Assembly: GCA_004431415.1 (NCBI GenBank)
Contig: QPMI01000409.1
Location: 310,001-374,000, forward strand
Source of the DNA: Cyanophora paradoxa
Taxonomy: Eukaryota > Glaucocystophyceae > Cyanophorales > Cyanophoraceae
Direction of reading: 5' to 3'
Length of the DNA stretch: 64,000 nt
The notes under the pieces were generated by a model. The model saw only the letters and a program-made list of their open reading frames with translations, was not told the origin of the DNA and searched no databases. This document shows, piece after piece, positions 21,224-31,591 of this stretch (the first letter of the stretch is position 1; each line of letters starts with the position of its first letter). The position numbers and the translations under genes were made by a program.

Positions 21224-22392
21224 TGCGCTGAGCGGGATGCGCTAAGCAGTTGGCTAGGCCCAGAGGCGCCCCAAGCAGAGAGGGACAGGCCCGTACAGCA
21301 CCGTAGGGCGACGGCAAGCGGGTGCCATTACGTACACAGCAGGCGCAGAGCCGGCGTAAGACAGCAAGTAACAGGTACAGCGTAAGACAGTAAGTACAGA
21401 GAACAGGGACGAGAACGACAGCCAGCAAGCGAGCGCCGCGCAGGGCAAGCAGCGTGAGCTTGGTACTCCACGTTGCCAACCGCGGCATGCTGTTCCTCGC
21501 GGCGCGCGTGGCGGTCGCGCCGGGAGGCGGACGGCAGCACCCGACTTTACCCCCCTAGAAGCCCTATAAATAGCGCGAATTGGCCCATTGAACCGATCCC
21601 AACCACTGCAGGCACCTCCCAGAGACCACCACCCCCGTTAGTGCCTGACCCCTCCCTCACGTACCCCCCCCCCCCCTCAAAACAGCACTAACCGCCCACC
21701 CCTCCCAGCCTTCCCCTCTCCAAGCCCCCACCCAGTCAGCCCCCCTCCCCTACGTACCCCCCCCCCCCTCGTTCGAGCACTAACCTACCCCCTAGCCTAG
21801 GCCGGCCCAAGGGGACCTCTCCCCTCGTGACGTACCCCCCGTTAGTGCCCGATCGCTCCTCGAACGTACCCCCCCGCCACGGGTTCGAGCACCAACCACC
21901 CCCCTCGTGTACCCCTATAAATAGCGCCTCTAAGCTCGAGGGAAAACCGCCCCGAACCGCCCCCTTCCCCAACTGGGTGACATGCATTCCCCCCCCTCCC
22001 CCCCTCCCCCCCCTCCCTCCCCCCCCCTCCCTCCCGGTGATCATGAGGCTCTCCCCCGGCCCTCTGCCCCCTCCGATCTGCTAGCTGCATTGCTAGCTGC
22101 CCTACCCCCCGGCCCTCAAAACAGCACTAACCGCCCACCCCTCCCAGCCTGCCCCCTCTCCAAGCCCCCACCCAGTCAGCCCCCTCCCCTACGTACCCCC
22201 CCCCTCGTTCGAGCACTAACCTACCCCTAGCCTAGGCCGGCCCCAAGGGGACCTCTCCCCTCGTGACGTACCCCCCCGTTAGTGCCCGATCGCTCCTCGA
22301 ACGTACCCCCCCCCGCCACGGGTTCGAGCACCAACCACCCCCCCTCGTGTACCCCTATAAATAGCGCCTCTAAGCTCGAGGGAAAACCGGCA
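21224..22392 (+). repeat. promoter-like modules upstream of the intact tRNA
   Basis: No protein gene. At 21447-21575 lies a diverged relative of the array's GCGTGAGCTTGGTACTCCA block ending in CCCTATAAATAG. A ~280-bp module with ACAGCACTAACCGCCCACCC, CCTAGGCCGGCCC, GGGTTCGAGCACC and CCCCTATAAATAGCGCC occurs at about 21676-21952 and again at 22110-22390. Between the copies is the poly-C / GATCATGAGGCTC block also found in the array. The second module ends immediately before the intact tRNA. Confidence 0.8.
22356..22363 (+). promoter_or_regulatory. TATAAATA upstream of tRNA-Glu
   Basis: TATAAATA ends 30 bp before the tRNA start, a spacing used by TATA-assisted RNA polymerase III promoters in several protists and plants. 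The same motif lies at the end of the first module (about 21916-21923) and at 21564-21571, where no intact tRNA follows. Confidence 0.55.
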
Positions 22393-22464
22393 TCCCTAAT
22401 GGTGTAGAGGTCAGCATACCGCGCTTTCACCGCGGCGACCCGGGTTCGAACCCCGGTTAGGGAA
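22393..22464 (+). tRNA. tRNA-Glu (anticodon UUC)
   Basis: 72 bases fold as a complete cloverleaf: acceptor TCCCTAA with TTAGGGA, anticodon stem CCGCG/CGCGG with loop CTTTCAC (anticodon TTC, reads GAA), T arm CCGGG-TTCGAAC-CCCGG and discriminator A. No intron. A-box and B-box-like internal promoters are present. This is the only intact copy beside four truncated ones to its left. Confidence 0.95.
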
Positions 22465-22467
22465 GAC

Positions 22468-22472
22468 TTTTT
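22468..22472 (+). terminator. RNA polymerase III T-run
   Basis: TTTTT three bases after the tRNA 3' end, the normal Pol III termination signal. The truncated copies lack an equivalent run directly downstream. Confidence 0.8.
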
Positions 22473-22949
22473 ATCTCCTCTCATTTTCGAGTCCCGGGCT
22501 CGGGGTTTTCGAGGGGAGGTTCCGTCCTCGAGGCCCGCGGGGAGAGAAATTATATATCGCCCCTCGAGGCCAAATTAAGGGGGAGTACCGGCTCGCTATA
22601 GGTAGCGCTGCAATTGCAAGTTGCGCTAGTTTAGTAGCTAGCTAGTCGCGCGTCTCGCGCATCTCGCAGTATCCGAGTGACGTGGCCCGGGGCCACGCCG
22701 CGCTCTTGGTAGCAGGTGCATCATCAGTCCCCGCTATCGCTGCCTGCCGCGCGTGACACAGCCGCCAGCCGATCGAAGGCGGGCAGGCGCCGTGCAGTGG
22801 TCTGCAGGGTCGCCTCGCTCGGCAACCAGCGAATCCACTCAGCAACTCGGGCCACCGGCTCGGCAGCGTGCGCGCAGCGGCGACGTGACGGCGCCGCCGC
22901 ACGCCAAAGACAGCCCTCCGACCAGCTTGAGTAGATCTCGGTGCGCAGG
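22473..22949. other. intergenic, no gene seen
   Basis: Between the tRNA and the next start codon. I see no further RNA or protein gene; the GC-rich right half is probably the upstream region of the gene at 22950. Confidence 0.4.
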
Positions 22950-23976
22950 ATGCCTGCGGCGGCGGCTGCTGCAGCGGCGTCGTCGGCGGCTGGCGCGCTG
23001 GGCAACATAGCGGGCGACGAGGACCCCTTCGACCTGGGGCGCCTGCCTGCTGTGGAGGAGGAGGCGCCGGCCACGCGCCGCATCCTCTTCGAGGGGGAGC
23101 ACGCGGCTCCGCCCGAGCCGCTCGCGCCGCCGAACCGCATCCGGGCCTTCCAGGTCCCCTGGGTGCACGAGCGCGTCGCCCCGCCGCCCCACATCCCGCC
23201 CCTGCCCCGCGGTGCGCCCCGCACGCCGCCCACCCCCGCTCCAACTGCTCCAACCGTTTACTAAGTTAGGGAGCGCCGCAGGGGCGGCGCGGCTGGCGGG
23301 GGCGGCGCAGGGGGCGCTGCTGAAGCTGCTGGAGGACGAGTGGTCGGCGGAGCACCCGGCGGGGTTCTTCAAGGGCGAGCGGGAGCTGCAGGAGGAGATC
23401 GCGGGGCAGCTGGCGGAGGCCCCGCCCTACCCCCTCGCCCTCGCCGGCCTCGCCCAGCCCCGCCTCCGCCTCCGCACCGCCCCGGGCTCCTCCCGCCGCT
23501 CCCGCCTCCTCCGCCTCCAGGCCCGCGCCCTCGGGCGTCCGGATGCGGGGAAGGGTACGGGGAGCGGGCTGGGGGCCACCCGCCTGGGGGCCTCCCTGTC
23601 GGCCCCCTCGCTGCGCGCGCACCTGCCGCCCCTCGGGGACCCCGAGCCCCGCTACGCCCGCCCCACGGCCTCCTACGCCGAGCGCCTCCGGCCCCTCCCC
23701 GGCTTCGAGCCGCCCCCCGCCCCCGTCTACTCCCCTCCCCCGTTCCGGTACCCCCGCGCCGACTCGCCCCCCCGCCGGGCCGAGTCCCCCTCGGCCTCTC
23801 GCACTCGGGGCTCCCCCGCCCCTTCCCAGTCCTTCCTCGCCCCCTCCCCGTCGCCCGGCCGACGCGCACTGGCCTCGCCGGCGCCCACCTCGCCGGGCGG
23901 GCTCGGCCGGAGGCCAGCGGCGCGGAGCGCATCGCCCGGGCCCCCGCCCGCCGCAGACTTCTCGATGACCGGCGGC

Positions 23977-24007
<31 letters not shown>

Positions 24008-24640
24008 GCGGGGGCGGCGGCGGGGCGGTGGAGCGGCGGCGGCACTCGAGCGGCGGGTTGCACGCACACCAGCAGCACCACAACGTGCTCCTGCGCGACG
24101 TCCACGCCACGGACGAGCGGTGCGAGGCGGGGCGGGGCGGGGCGGGGAGGGGCGGGGCCCCCGGGCCTGGGCCGCCGCCGGGTGTATCCCTCCGGCTCGG
24201 GCTCAGGGTGGGTGGCGGCAGGGGCAAGGCGTCGGTGCGGGCGGAGTTCATCTGGCGCATGGCGGACGCGCTGCGCGTGCGCGACGAGGCCCTCTTCCTC
24301 GCCATCTACGACCAGGCGCGCCCCCTCCCTGTGCCCGGGACTCTGATTCAGCGGCTCACCCGGCGCTGCGCTGCAGATCCCGCCCTCGTTCTCCGGGGGG
24401 GAGCTGGCGGAGATGAAGCGCGTGGCCAGGGTGCAGAGCGGCATGGAGGAGGACGACCAGGCGCCCCCCACCCCGCCCCGCCCCGCCCCGCCCCGCCATG
24501 CCAAGCGGGGCCCGCTCGCATCGCAGGCGGACGCCGTCCTGTGGGCCGCCGCGAACCGCGGGAGCCCCAACGCGAAGTCTCCGCCCCACCACAGGTGCCG
24601 GATCCATTCGCCCGGGAACGATGCGACGCGGCGCGGCTGA
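22950..24640 (+). CDS. unrecognised proline-rich protein, multi-exon
   Basis: Starts [18 protein letters not shown] and continues DEDPFDLGRLPAVEEE and NRIRAFQVPWVHERV before a short intron (about 23211-23271). The next exon reads LLKLLEDEWSAEHPAGFFKG and ERELQEEIAGQLAEAPPYP, then a long Pro/Ser/Arg-rich disordered stretch and a Gly run ending near 24030. Then come HHNVLLRDVHATDER, FIWRMADALRVRDEALFLAI, SGGELAEMKRVARVQSGME and ADAVLWAAANRGSP. Two late introns appear to start with GC (near 24316 and 24459). The helical FIWRMADALRVRDEALFLAI segment is faintly cyclin-box-like in its basic-to-hydrophobic pattern, but I do not claim it. The 3' end is uncertain, between about 24640 and 24820. Confidence 0.5.
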
Positions 24641-24822
24641 CCGGCGGGGCAGGCACGGCCGCGTCCGCTCGCGCCGCGCCTCGCAGGCCGACAGGCACGG
24701 CCACGGCACCGGAGCCGGGTGCGGCGGCCCCTCGCCCCACGCTGCTGCGCATAAGTGGCTGAGATTGAGCTTGCCCGCCGGTCGCGCAGGCACGAGTCGA
24801 GGCGGGCATCGCTGCTGACGGC

Positions 24823-25761
24823 GGGCCCGCAGCTGGATGCTCCCTCCCGGCGATCTTCCGTCGCATCCCTCCGGCGATAGCGCCCGCCGCCCTGGCCTGG
24901 CCCTTCGCCCCGCGGCCGGCCCGCCGCCCCGGGGCCCCTGCAGCTGCCTTTGCGTCTTCGTAGTTTTGTTTGGTCTAGCTTCGCGTTCAGCTTCGCGCGT
25001 CTTTTATTGGCCGTGGGCCCTTCTCGGGCTTGAAGGCGAACGGGTCTCGGGGCCTCTCCGAGGCTCGCACTGCGAAATTGCGGCTCAGGTCGCTGAGTCG
25101 AGAAGCTTCAAAGATCGCAGCCGCCGAGCTTCGAATTCTCAAGTTCCGAAGCTTGACTTGCCAAGTTGCAATTAGCTGTTGCAATGAACCCTCGAAGGCC
25201 CTCGGGCCTGAGGGCTGTCACAGTGTCACGCAAACAATCTGGCAGGCCCGCGGGCCGAAACTGCAGACCTAGGCTGTCACACAAATTTCGATACTATATA
25301 CTATGATATCTGGCAGGCCCTGAGGCTCGCGGGCCGAGGCTGCAGGCCTCGAGCCTTGCCAAGTTGATCATGAGTTCCGAGTGCCGGGTGCATCTTAAGC
25401 TTGGCAATCGAATCGAGAGAATTTCGGAAAAGTACATATAACTATAGATAATTTGGCTGTACAGGGGCATACAATAAATAAACTATCGATATCGAATACC
25501 GTAGCATCTTCGTGACACGCGCGGCGGCGCGAGAGGCGAACTTCGGAAGGCCCAAGCCTAGATCACGAAGAGCTTCGGACGCCCGGAGACTCATGGAAGA
25601 AGGCTCATCAGGGCTCCATCTATCTCTGAGAGATTCCTATTTAGGAGGCTCCGAGGCCCCGGGGGCCCAAAGCCTGAAGGCCCCATCAGGGCTCCGTCTA
25701 TCTCTGAAAGATTACTATTTAGGAGGCCCGGCGGCCCCGGGGGCCCGAAGGCCCCTTCTTT
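24823..25761. repeat. intergenic with a 60-bp direct repeat
   Basis: AT-richer spacer with no gene. Near its right end a segment with GGGCTCC-TCTATCTCTGA and TATTTAGGAGGC-CCGGGGGCCC occurs twice (about 25609-25670 and 25688-25748), just beyond the 3' end of the next minus-strand gene. Confidence 0.6.
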
Positions 25762-26460
25762 TTAGAGGCCCTGCTCCTCGGCCTCGGCGGCCTCCTCATC
25801 AACAGCGGACTGGAGCGGGCCCGCCGACTCTGCGGCCGGCGCCTCCCCCTCGCCCAGCATCGACGCCATGTACTCCGTGTCTGACGAGCCATGATCAGCG
25901 ACTCAGGGTTTCAGTGACTGCCTTCTGCTGGCGTCGGCGCACCCGGCTCGTAGGCGGGATCCGTGTATACGTACTTGTAGGCCTGCACGCCTCCGGAGAC
26001 GGCCGATGCCCCCTCCGCCTCGGCAGGCTCCGGGGCCGCCTCGCAGGCCTCCGCCTCTGCGGCGGCCTCCGCCGCCGGCACGGCCACGACCTCGACGTCG
26101 CACAGGATCTGGGCGGGCGTCGGCGTCAGAGCTAGAGACCATGAGAGTCTCGCTGCGTCTTCTCTTCTAGATCTGCTACGGGACGGCGGGCGGGCGCGCC
26201 TCGGAGACGACCTGCTGGTCCGAGTCGGTCTGGGCAAGGACCCGCACGACCTGCGGGAACGAATCGTAGCCTGCGCGCGCCCCGGTCAGCAGCGGCGAGA
26301 GTGGAAGCTCGGATGGGATCCGGAGCCGGGCGCGCGATATTGATCCTGAATGTGGTGAAGCTGCTCAGCAGTCACGAGGCCGCTGCCGAAGTCCTGCGCC
26401 GCTCCGAAGAACCCCCCGTGGCACTCGCCCGAGCTGCGCGGCGAATCTTAGTGGGGCCGG
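25762..26460 (-). CDS. unrecognised protein with acidic Ala/Glu tail (3' part)
   Basis: Three minus-strand exons can be joined. The first contains SELPLSPLLTGARAGYDSFP and VVRVLAQTDSDQQVVSEARP. The second reads ILCDVEVVAVPAAEAAAEAE through GGVQAYKYVYTDPAYEP. The third (25880-25762) reads DTEYMASMLGEGEAP and ends AEEQGL-stop. The last junction splits an Asp codon with correct phase. The first exon has a HEAT/importin-like feel but too little is visible to assign it, and the 5' end was not found. The gene ends close to the 60-bp direct repeat. Confidence 0.4.
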
Positions 26461-27320
26461 CCGGACTTGTAAGGGCCATCTCGCGGAGCAGCCGCGCGCA
26501 AGACAAACCTTGCGGAGCAGTAGTTAACCTGGGAAACTGCCGATCGCGAGTGAGATTCAGAACGACGAATCGCTTCAAGAAACGATCGCTCGTGGCACGG
26601 CGCCTCGCGGCGTTTAATCTTGCTAGCCTAGCCAAACGACGAACCTCCGCGTACGGCCATGGCAGCCTCGAAACGCGCGCTGCGCGTGAGAGTCAGTCAT
26701 TACAATCAGTGGAGAAAGCGGAGGCAGGGTTTTCGAGGCCCGGGGCTCTCGCGGCTGGGGCCTGACGCGATAACGCCCGAATGCATGTTCTCGGCCATGG
26801 CCAAATGCCACGGTGGCACTCGCATCCCGAGTACGGGCATGGTTGTCCTAGCCGTCGAGCGGGAAAGCTAGGGAGCATGAAGGCTAGCTAAGCCAGTCGG
26901 CCCCGGGCCAATTTCCGGGTGATCCATGACGCGCACTAGTCAGGGTTGGCCAGGAGCGCCTGGCGGATTGCAAAAGGGCTGTGTGGCATTTCTGACGAGG
27001 TCTGCAGCTGATCTCTCCGGAGAGCTAGAAGTCGCTGCTGCTGAGCTGGATCGATGAGCGATTACTGTACCCCTGATGCCGAGTTCGAAACACAATTCAG
27101 AAGTACTAGCTATAGTACCGAAGTGCAGGCGCTGGCCTAGAAACATGTCAGCTGTGGCGCAAGTACTAGCTATAGTGCACGCGCGCGGCCGGTGCGTTGG
27201 GGCCGGCGCTGCCAATTTCAATTAGCAAGCTTGAGTAGAGAGCGACAATAGATCGTAGCGCAAGATCTCCTGCATCGAACGCGTGCGGGACGGGAACTCG
27301 AGCTGCTGGCGCCCACCGCC
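26461..27320. other. intergenic, no convincing gene
   Basis: Contains an open plus-strand frame at 26659-26871 (70 codons, basic, no domain), which I do not support as a gene. AAGTACTAGCTATAGT occurs twice near 27101 and 27160. Confidence 0.35.
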
Positions 27321-28736
27321 CTACGAGGCGCGCGCGGCGGTCCGCTGGGCGACGAGCTGGTCGACGGCCATCAGGAAGGCCTCGTCTGCGAACAGCGCGT
27401 CGTCCTCGTCGAACTCTGCGCGCGAGCCGCCCTCGGGAGGGGGAGAGGGGGCGGGGAGGGGGGAGAGGGGGTGGGGAAGGGAGGGGAGGGGGTTGGGGGG
27501 CGGGGGCGCACCCGAAAATCCGCCCGGCGCGGCTGCTGCCGGCGGCTGTGAAGGAGCCGGCTGCGGCTGCTGCGAGGGCGGGGCTGCGGCCTGGGAAGCC
27601 GACAGCGTGGGGCCATGGCCTTGGGAGGGTGCGGGCCCGCCCACGACCTCCAGTTCCTCCTCATCCGAATCGCCCGCCGAGTCGCGCATCGGCCGCAGGC
27701 GCTTTGCGCGCGGACCCGCGTCCTGCGACGCCTGTTCCGCCTGCTGCTCGGCCGCTGCGGCGGCGGCGGCGGCCCGCTCCGCCTCCTGCTGCCGCTCCCT
27801 GAGCCGCTCCAAAGCGCGTTGCCGGTTGGCCTCGGCCCGCTGCCTTGCCTCCTCCGACATCGGCTGGTTCACGGGCGGAGGCGGAGCCGGCGGCGGGCTG
27901 CGCTGCGCCTGCTCGAGCGCCGCGTCAGCCGTGAGCGCTGTCAACCGCGGCTTTGCAGCGCGCACGGGAGACGCCGCCCGCTCGAACGCCGCCGCTTCAG
28001 CAGGATCAACGTAGTCGGGGTCAGCCTCCTCTCCTTGCGGCATATCATCGTCGATTCCGCTCTCTGCGTTGATGGAGCGCCGCCACGGTCAGAAGGGCGG
28101 CGAGAGCAGCGCTGAGCAGCTGCGGTGCACCCTCCCCCTCCTTTCCGAAGAAGTGATCGTAGCGGAACTCGCCGCGCTCCACCTGGCGGAGCTTCTTCAT
28201 TAGCTCCTGCAGTGCGTGTCAGCGCCCAGCGGGTTTAGGAGGACGTGCACGCATCACGCGCCCGTACAGGACCCTTGCCGCCGCTGGCCTCGAGCTTCTC
28301 TACGAAGTCTTCGAATGCGAACGATGGGAGCAGACCGGCGGCCCAAGTCTCGTAGTGCATCAGCAGCAGATTCAGGTCGTCCAACTGTGGGGCGCGCTCG
28401 GCTGCGAGAATAACGGAGGCGCGACCCGCCAATGCGCACTTCGTGGCCCCGACCGCGCAGTGGGATCTTGTGAAACTGCTTGTAGACGGTAGGGATGCCG
28501 GCGTTCGACGCGAGGATGCCAGGCGTGAGCTTCGGACGCGGTGGCAGCTTCCGCCTCGCCTTTTTCACAGCGGCATCCACTACGAGCGCGGGTGCATCGG
28601 CTGCTTCCTCCGCAGGCTGGCTCTGGCTCTGGCTCTGGCTCGGCTGACTCCGGCTGCCGAATACGGTGCCACGCGGCTGCTTTGCGGCGCCAGATCTCGT
28701 TGCAGCGTCCCACGACGGCACCTGCGCTCGCTGCAT
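27321..28736 (-). CDS. TIPIN: TIPIN / Swi3 / Csm3 replication fork protection protein
   Basis: Partner of Timeless in the fork protection complex, which stabilises stalled forks and supports checkpoint signalling and cohesion in the nucleus. Start at 28734-28736 (MQRAQVPSWDAATRS), then an SQ-rich linker. The Swi3 domain follows: KARRKLPPRPKLTPG, GIPTVYKQFHKIPLRGRGHE spliced to LDDLNLLLMHYETWAAGLLP and FAFEDFVEKLEASGGKGPV, then MRELMKKLRQVERGEF. The GRGHE-x3-DL and H-YE-WA signatures are diagnostic. After the domain come a charged helix (EEARQRAEANRQRALERLRE) and an acidic C-terminus with DEDDALFADEAFLMAVDQ. Stop at 27321. Head-to-head with the Lys/Glu block protein at 28941. Confidence 0.85.
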
Positions 28737-28940
28737 TTTCAAATTTCGCGTTCGCCGAAACCGACCTGTACCCTCAGCCGGCTGACCCCGCCACTTTTTT
28801 TGTTCACCAAGGCTCGGAACGGTCTTCATCAGCCCGCTCGGTCGTCGGCCCGAGCAGCAGACCCCCGCCAAGCGCCGGCCGAGTCCATCGCCGGCTGTTG
28901 ACGGAGCCAGCTCGGCCGCAGCGAGCCCGCCGCGGGAGCC
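28737..28940. promoter_or_regulatory. shared divergent promoter interval
   Basis: 204 bp between the TIPIN start and the start of the block-polyampholyte gene. Inferred from gene geometry. Confidence 0.35.
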
Positions 28941-31192
28941 ATGGGCAGGATGAAGATGAAGAAGGGCAAGAGCCTGGGCAAGGGCCTGGTTCGTTGATGC
29001 TTCCGCGCTTCCGCGCTCCGTCGGACTCCGGACGCGGAAGCCTCCTGGAGCGCTGCGTGCTTCGAGCAGGCCTGAACTCCTGGGTCCCGCTGCCTGCGGC
29101 AATGAGGTTAAGAATAAGGCGCTTCTCCAATAAGGAAGAAGCGCTTAGAACTTGAACCTCTTCTAGAACGTAACGAGCCCTCGCGCGGTTCCGCCGCTAC
29201 GGTCCCGGGCTCCGAGGCTCCGGGATCCGGGGCTGATGCGGATTCGACCTACACCACCGCCTAATCGATGTACACCGCGCCGTACCGCTCTGACGGCAGG
29301 CGGTCGCAGAGTTCGAAGAAGGGCGCTGGCAAGGTGTGGCGGGCCCTCCGGGCCCGGCCCCCTGGGCCCGGCCCCCTGTGATCAACCCGTGCAGATGATG
29401 AAGCCGAAAAAGAATTTCAACAAGAATAAGATGACCAAGAACAAAGGCGAGCGGGGCTTCGGACCCAGCCAGCGCATACGTGTGCATCTGAAACGGCGCC
29501 CGCGAACGTGCAGGGATGCAGATGAAGAAGCTGAAGGGGCACAACAAGCTCAACAAACCCAAGAAGATGAACAAACGTGCCGACCCCCCCCTCCCCTACC
29601 CCCCCCCCCCCCCCCCCCCCCATGCCCCCCTGCTCCCCTTCCCCCCGCCCCCCACAACAACAAAACTCTCCATATCCCCTTCCATCGTCCCCCCCCTTCC
29701 CCCCCCCCCCCCGCCCCCCTCCCCCCTCCCTCCCTCAAACTCAACAGCAGCGCCCCATGCCCCATCCCTGTCTTGTATTCATTCGAAACCTCTAAGCGAC
29801 CCGAGTGCAGAGAAAGGCCTCAAGAAGGGTCCCAAGAAGGGACCCAAGAAGGGACCCAAGAAGGGCATCAAGAAGGGCCCCAAGAAGGGACCCAAGAAGG
29901 GCATCAAGAAGGGCCCCAAGAAGGGCCCCAAGAAGGGCATCAAGAAGGGACCCAAGAAGGGCCCCAAGAAGGGCCCCAAGAAGGGAGCCAAGAAGGGCCC
30001 CAAGAAGGGAGATAAGAAGGGGAAGCCTACCAAGGAGAAGGCACTGCCACAGCTGCCGGATGACTCACAAGACCAGCAGCCGACGGTGCGACGGGCCCGC
30101 GGCTCCCTGTTACGGAGTGACGCGGGGAGCTGACCCCATCGCCACGGGTGCTTGCAGGGGGACGACCAGCCGCAGGTGGGGCCGCCGTGCACGCTCATGC
30201 GCACGCCGCGGCGCTTTCGTACCTGTGCGGGTCGGGTCTGACAGGGCGGGCAGGACCAGCCGCAGGACGATCAGCAGGCGGCGGACCAGGCGACCGAGCA
30301 GCAGGCGCGCTCCGCGGGGCCCGCGCTCGCGTTTGCGCGAGGCCCGATCGCGAGGCCTGACACCCCACCGCAGCTTGGCGACCAGAACGCGGAGCAGTCC
30401 CCTCCTGAGGAGGCTCCGCCGGCCGCGGAGGAGGCACCACCCGCGGAGGAGGCACCACCCGTGGAGGAGGCACCACCCGCGGAGGAGGCACCGCCGGCCG
30501 AGGATGCGCCGCCGCCCGAGGCTCCTCCCGCCGAGGAGGCTCCTCCCGCCGAGGAGGCTCCTCCCGTCGAGGCTCCGCCGGCCGAGGCTCCTCCCGCCGA
30601 GGAGGCTCCTCCCGCCGAGGAGGCTCCGCCGGCCGAGGCTCCTCCCGCCGAGGAGGCTCCGCCGGCCGAGGAGGCTCCGCCGGCCGAGGCTCCTCCCGCC
30701 GAGGAGGCTCCTCTCGCCGAGGAGGCTCCGCCGGCCGAGGTTCCGCCGCCCGATGCGCCGCCGGCGGAGGGAGACCAGGCTGGGCAAGGGGGCGGCGACG
30801 ACGCCCAGGGCGGGCACTGGCAGCAGATGCTCGACTCGGAGGCTCAGGCGGTGGAGCTCGAGGTGCGCGGGCCGGGTGCACTTTCTGCGGGGCCGAGTTC
30901 ACTGGACGGGCGGCCGCAGGCGCCCTTCCAGCCCTACACCTTCGCTGACGCTGGGGCGACCGGCGAGGAGGGCGTCGCTGGCGCCCTGGCCGGCGAGCTG
31001 GACGAGGCCGCTGAGGCCCATGCCGACACTCTCCCCGCCGCCGTCGAGGTCCGGGCATGCATCCCCCTCGGATTAAAAACTTCAAGGCCTCCCCCTCGCG
31101 CCGCGTCCCACTGAGTTCTCTGCGCGCGCGCCCCTCAGCTCGTGGGCGCCGAGGCCCACGCCGGGCCCGACGCCGTGCTGCACCTCCTCTGA
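28941..31192 (+). CDS. block polyampholyte: Lys/Gly/Pro repeats then Glu/Pro/Ala repeats
   Basis: Function not known. A chain of small exons opens with [16 protein letters not shown] (28941), then [17 protein letters not shown] (29395) and [18 protein letters not shown] (29519). A long exon follows with about 17 units of [12 protein letters not shown] (29813-30040), then [23 protein letters not shown] and an acidic block of PPAEEA units (30410-30760). The tail reads [17 protein letters not shown] and ends [14 protein letters not shown]-stop at 31192. One half is strongly basic and the other strongly acidic; both should be disordered. No signal peptide is visible at the chosen start. The Glu/Pro/Ala composition recalls the GPA coccolith-associated protein of Emiliania huxleyi, by composition only. 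Introns here have extreme poly-C tracts (29583-29640, 29690-29730). Confidence 0.6.
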
Positions 31193-31591
31193 GGCCACGG
31201 CCGGCTGCCGACGCCGGCTCAACGTAGTCTAGTAGCGTGCCAGCCTGCAGGGCATGTCGTCGTATTGCGCGATCCCGTATTATTATTCTTTGATCCGTGT
31301 CAAGCCTTCCGCATCTGTTGCGGTTTGTGCTCCCTTTGTTTGCATGTCCAGCATATGCATGTGCTCCATTTACGACTTGATATATCGAATTTGAACATGA
31401 ATCGGATACGGCTGCATGAAAAGTAAGGACTGCACAGTACGGATACATCTACTGGTACTGTATGGGCAAAATCTCCGCGGAGGGAGTGCGTGCGTGGCGA
31501 GCTGGCATGGGATTCAATGATTGGGGATTCGAGGCAGAACTCAAGCTTGAGCCGAACAGCGGCCAGCGGCGCCGGCGCCGGCGCCGGCCGC
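31193..31591. other. convergent intergenic region
   Basis: Between two convergent 3' ends. Contains a (GCGCCG)n-type palindromic run at about 31567-31590 and no gene. Confidence 0.4.

Noticed and set aside
24240-24315. Cyclin box in the 22950 gene
   Set aside because: Only one helix (FIWRMADALRVRDEALFLAI) is reminiscent; no second helix or downstream cyclin fold could be found.
23266-24570. 434-codon minus-strand frame
   Set aside because: Gly/Arg/Ala composition of an antisense GC-rich frame. The plus strand has the ordered segments and splice sites.
26301-26765. 154-codon plus-strand frame
   Set aside because: No domain, no splice context, and it overlaps exons of the minus-strand gene at its left end.
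29805-31076. 423-codon plus-strand frame of PRRAPRR repeats
   Set aside because: Alternative frame of the same repeats; the KKGP and PPAEEA frames link to upstream and downstream exons with splice signals.
30195-31448. 417-codon minus-strand frame rich in RREEP
   Set aside because: Antisense of the Glu/Pro/Ala repeat block of the plus-strand gene.
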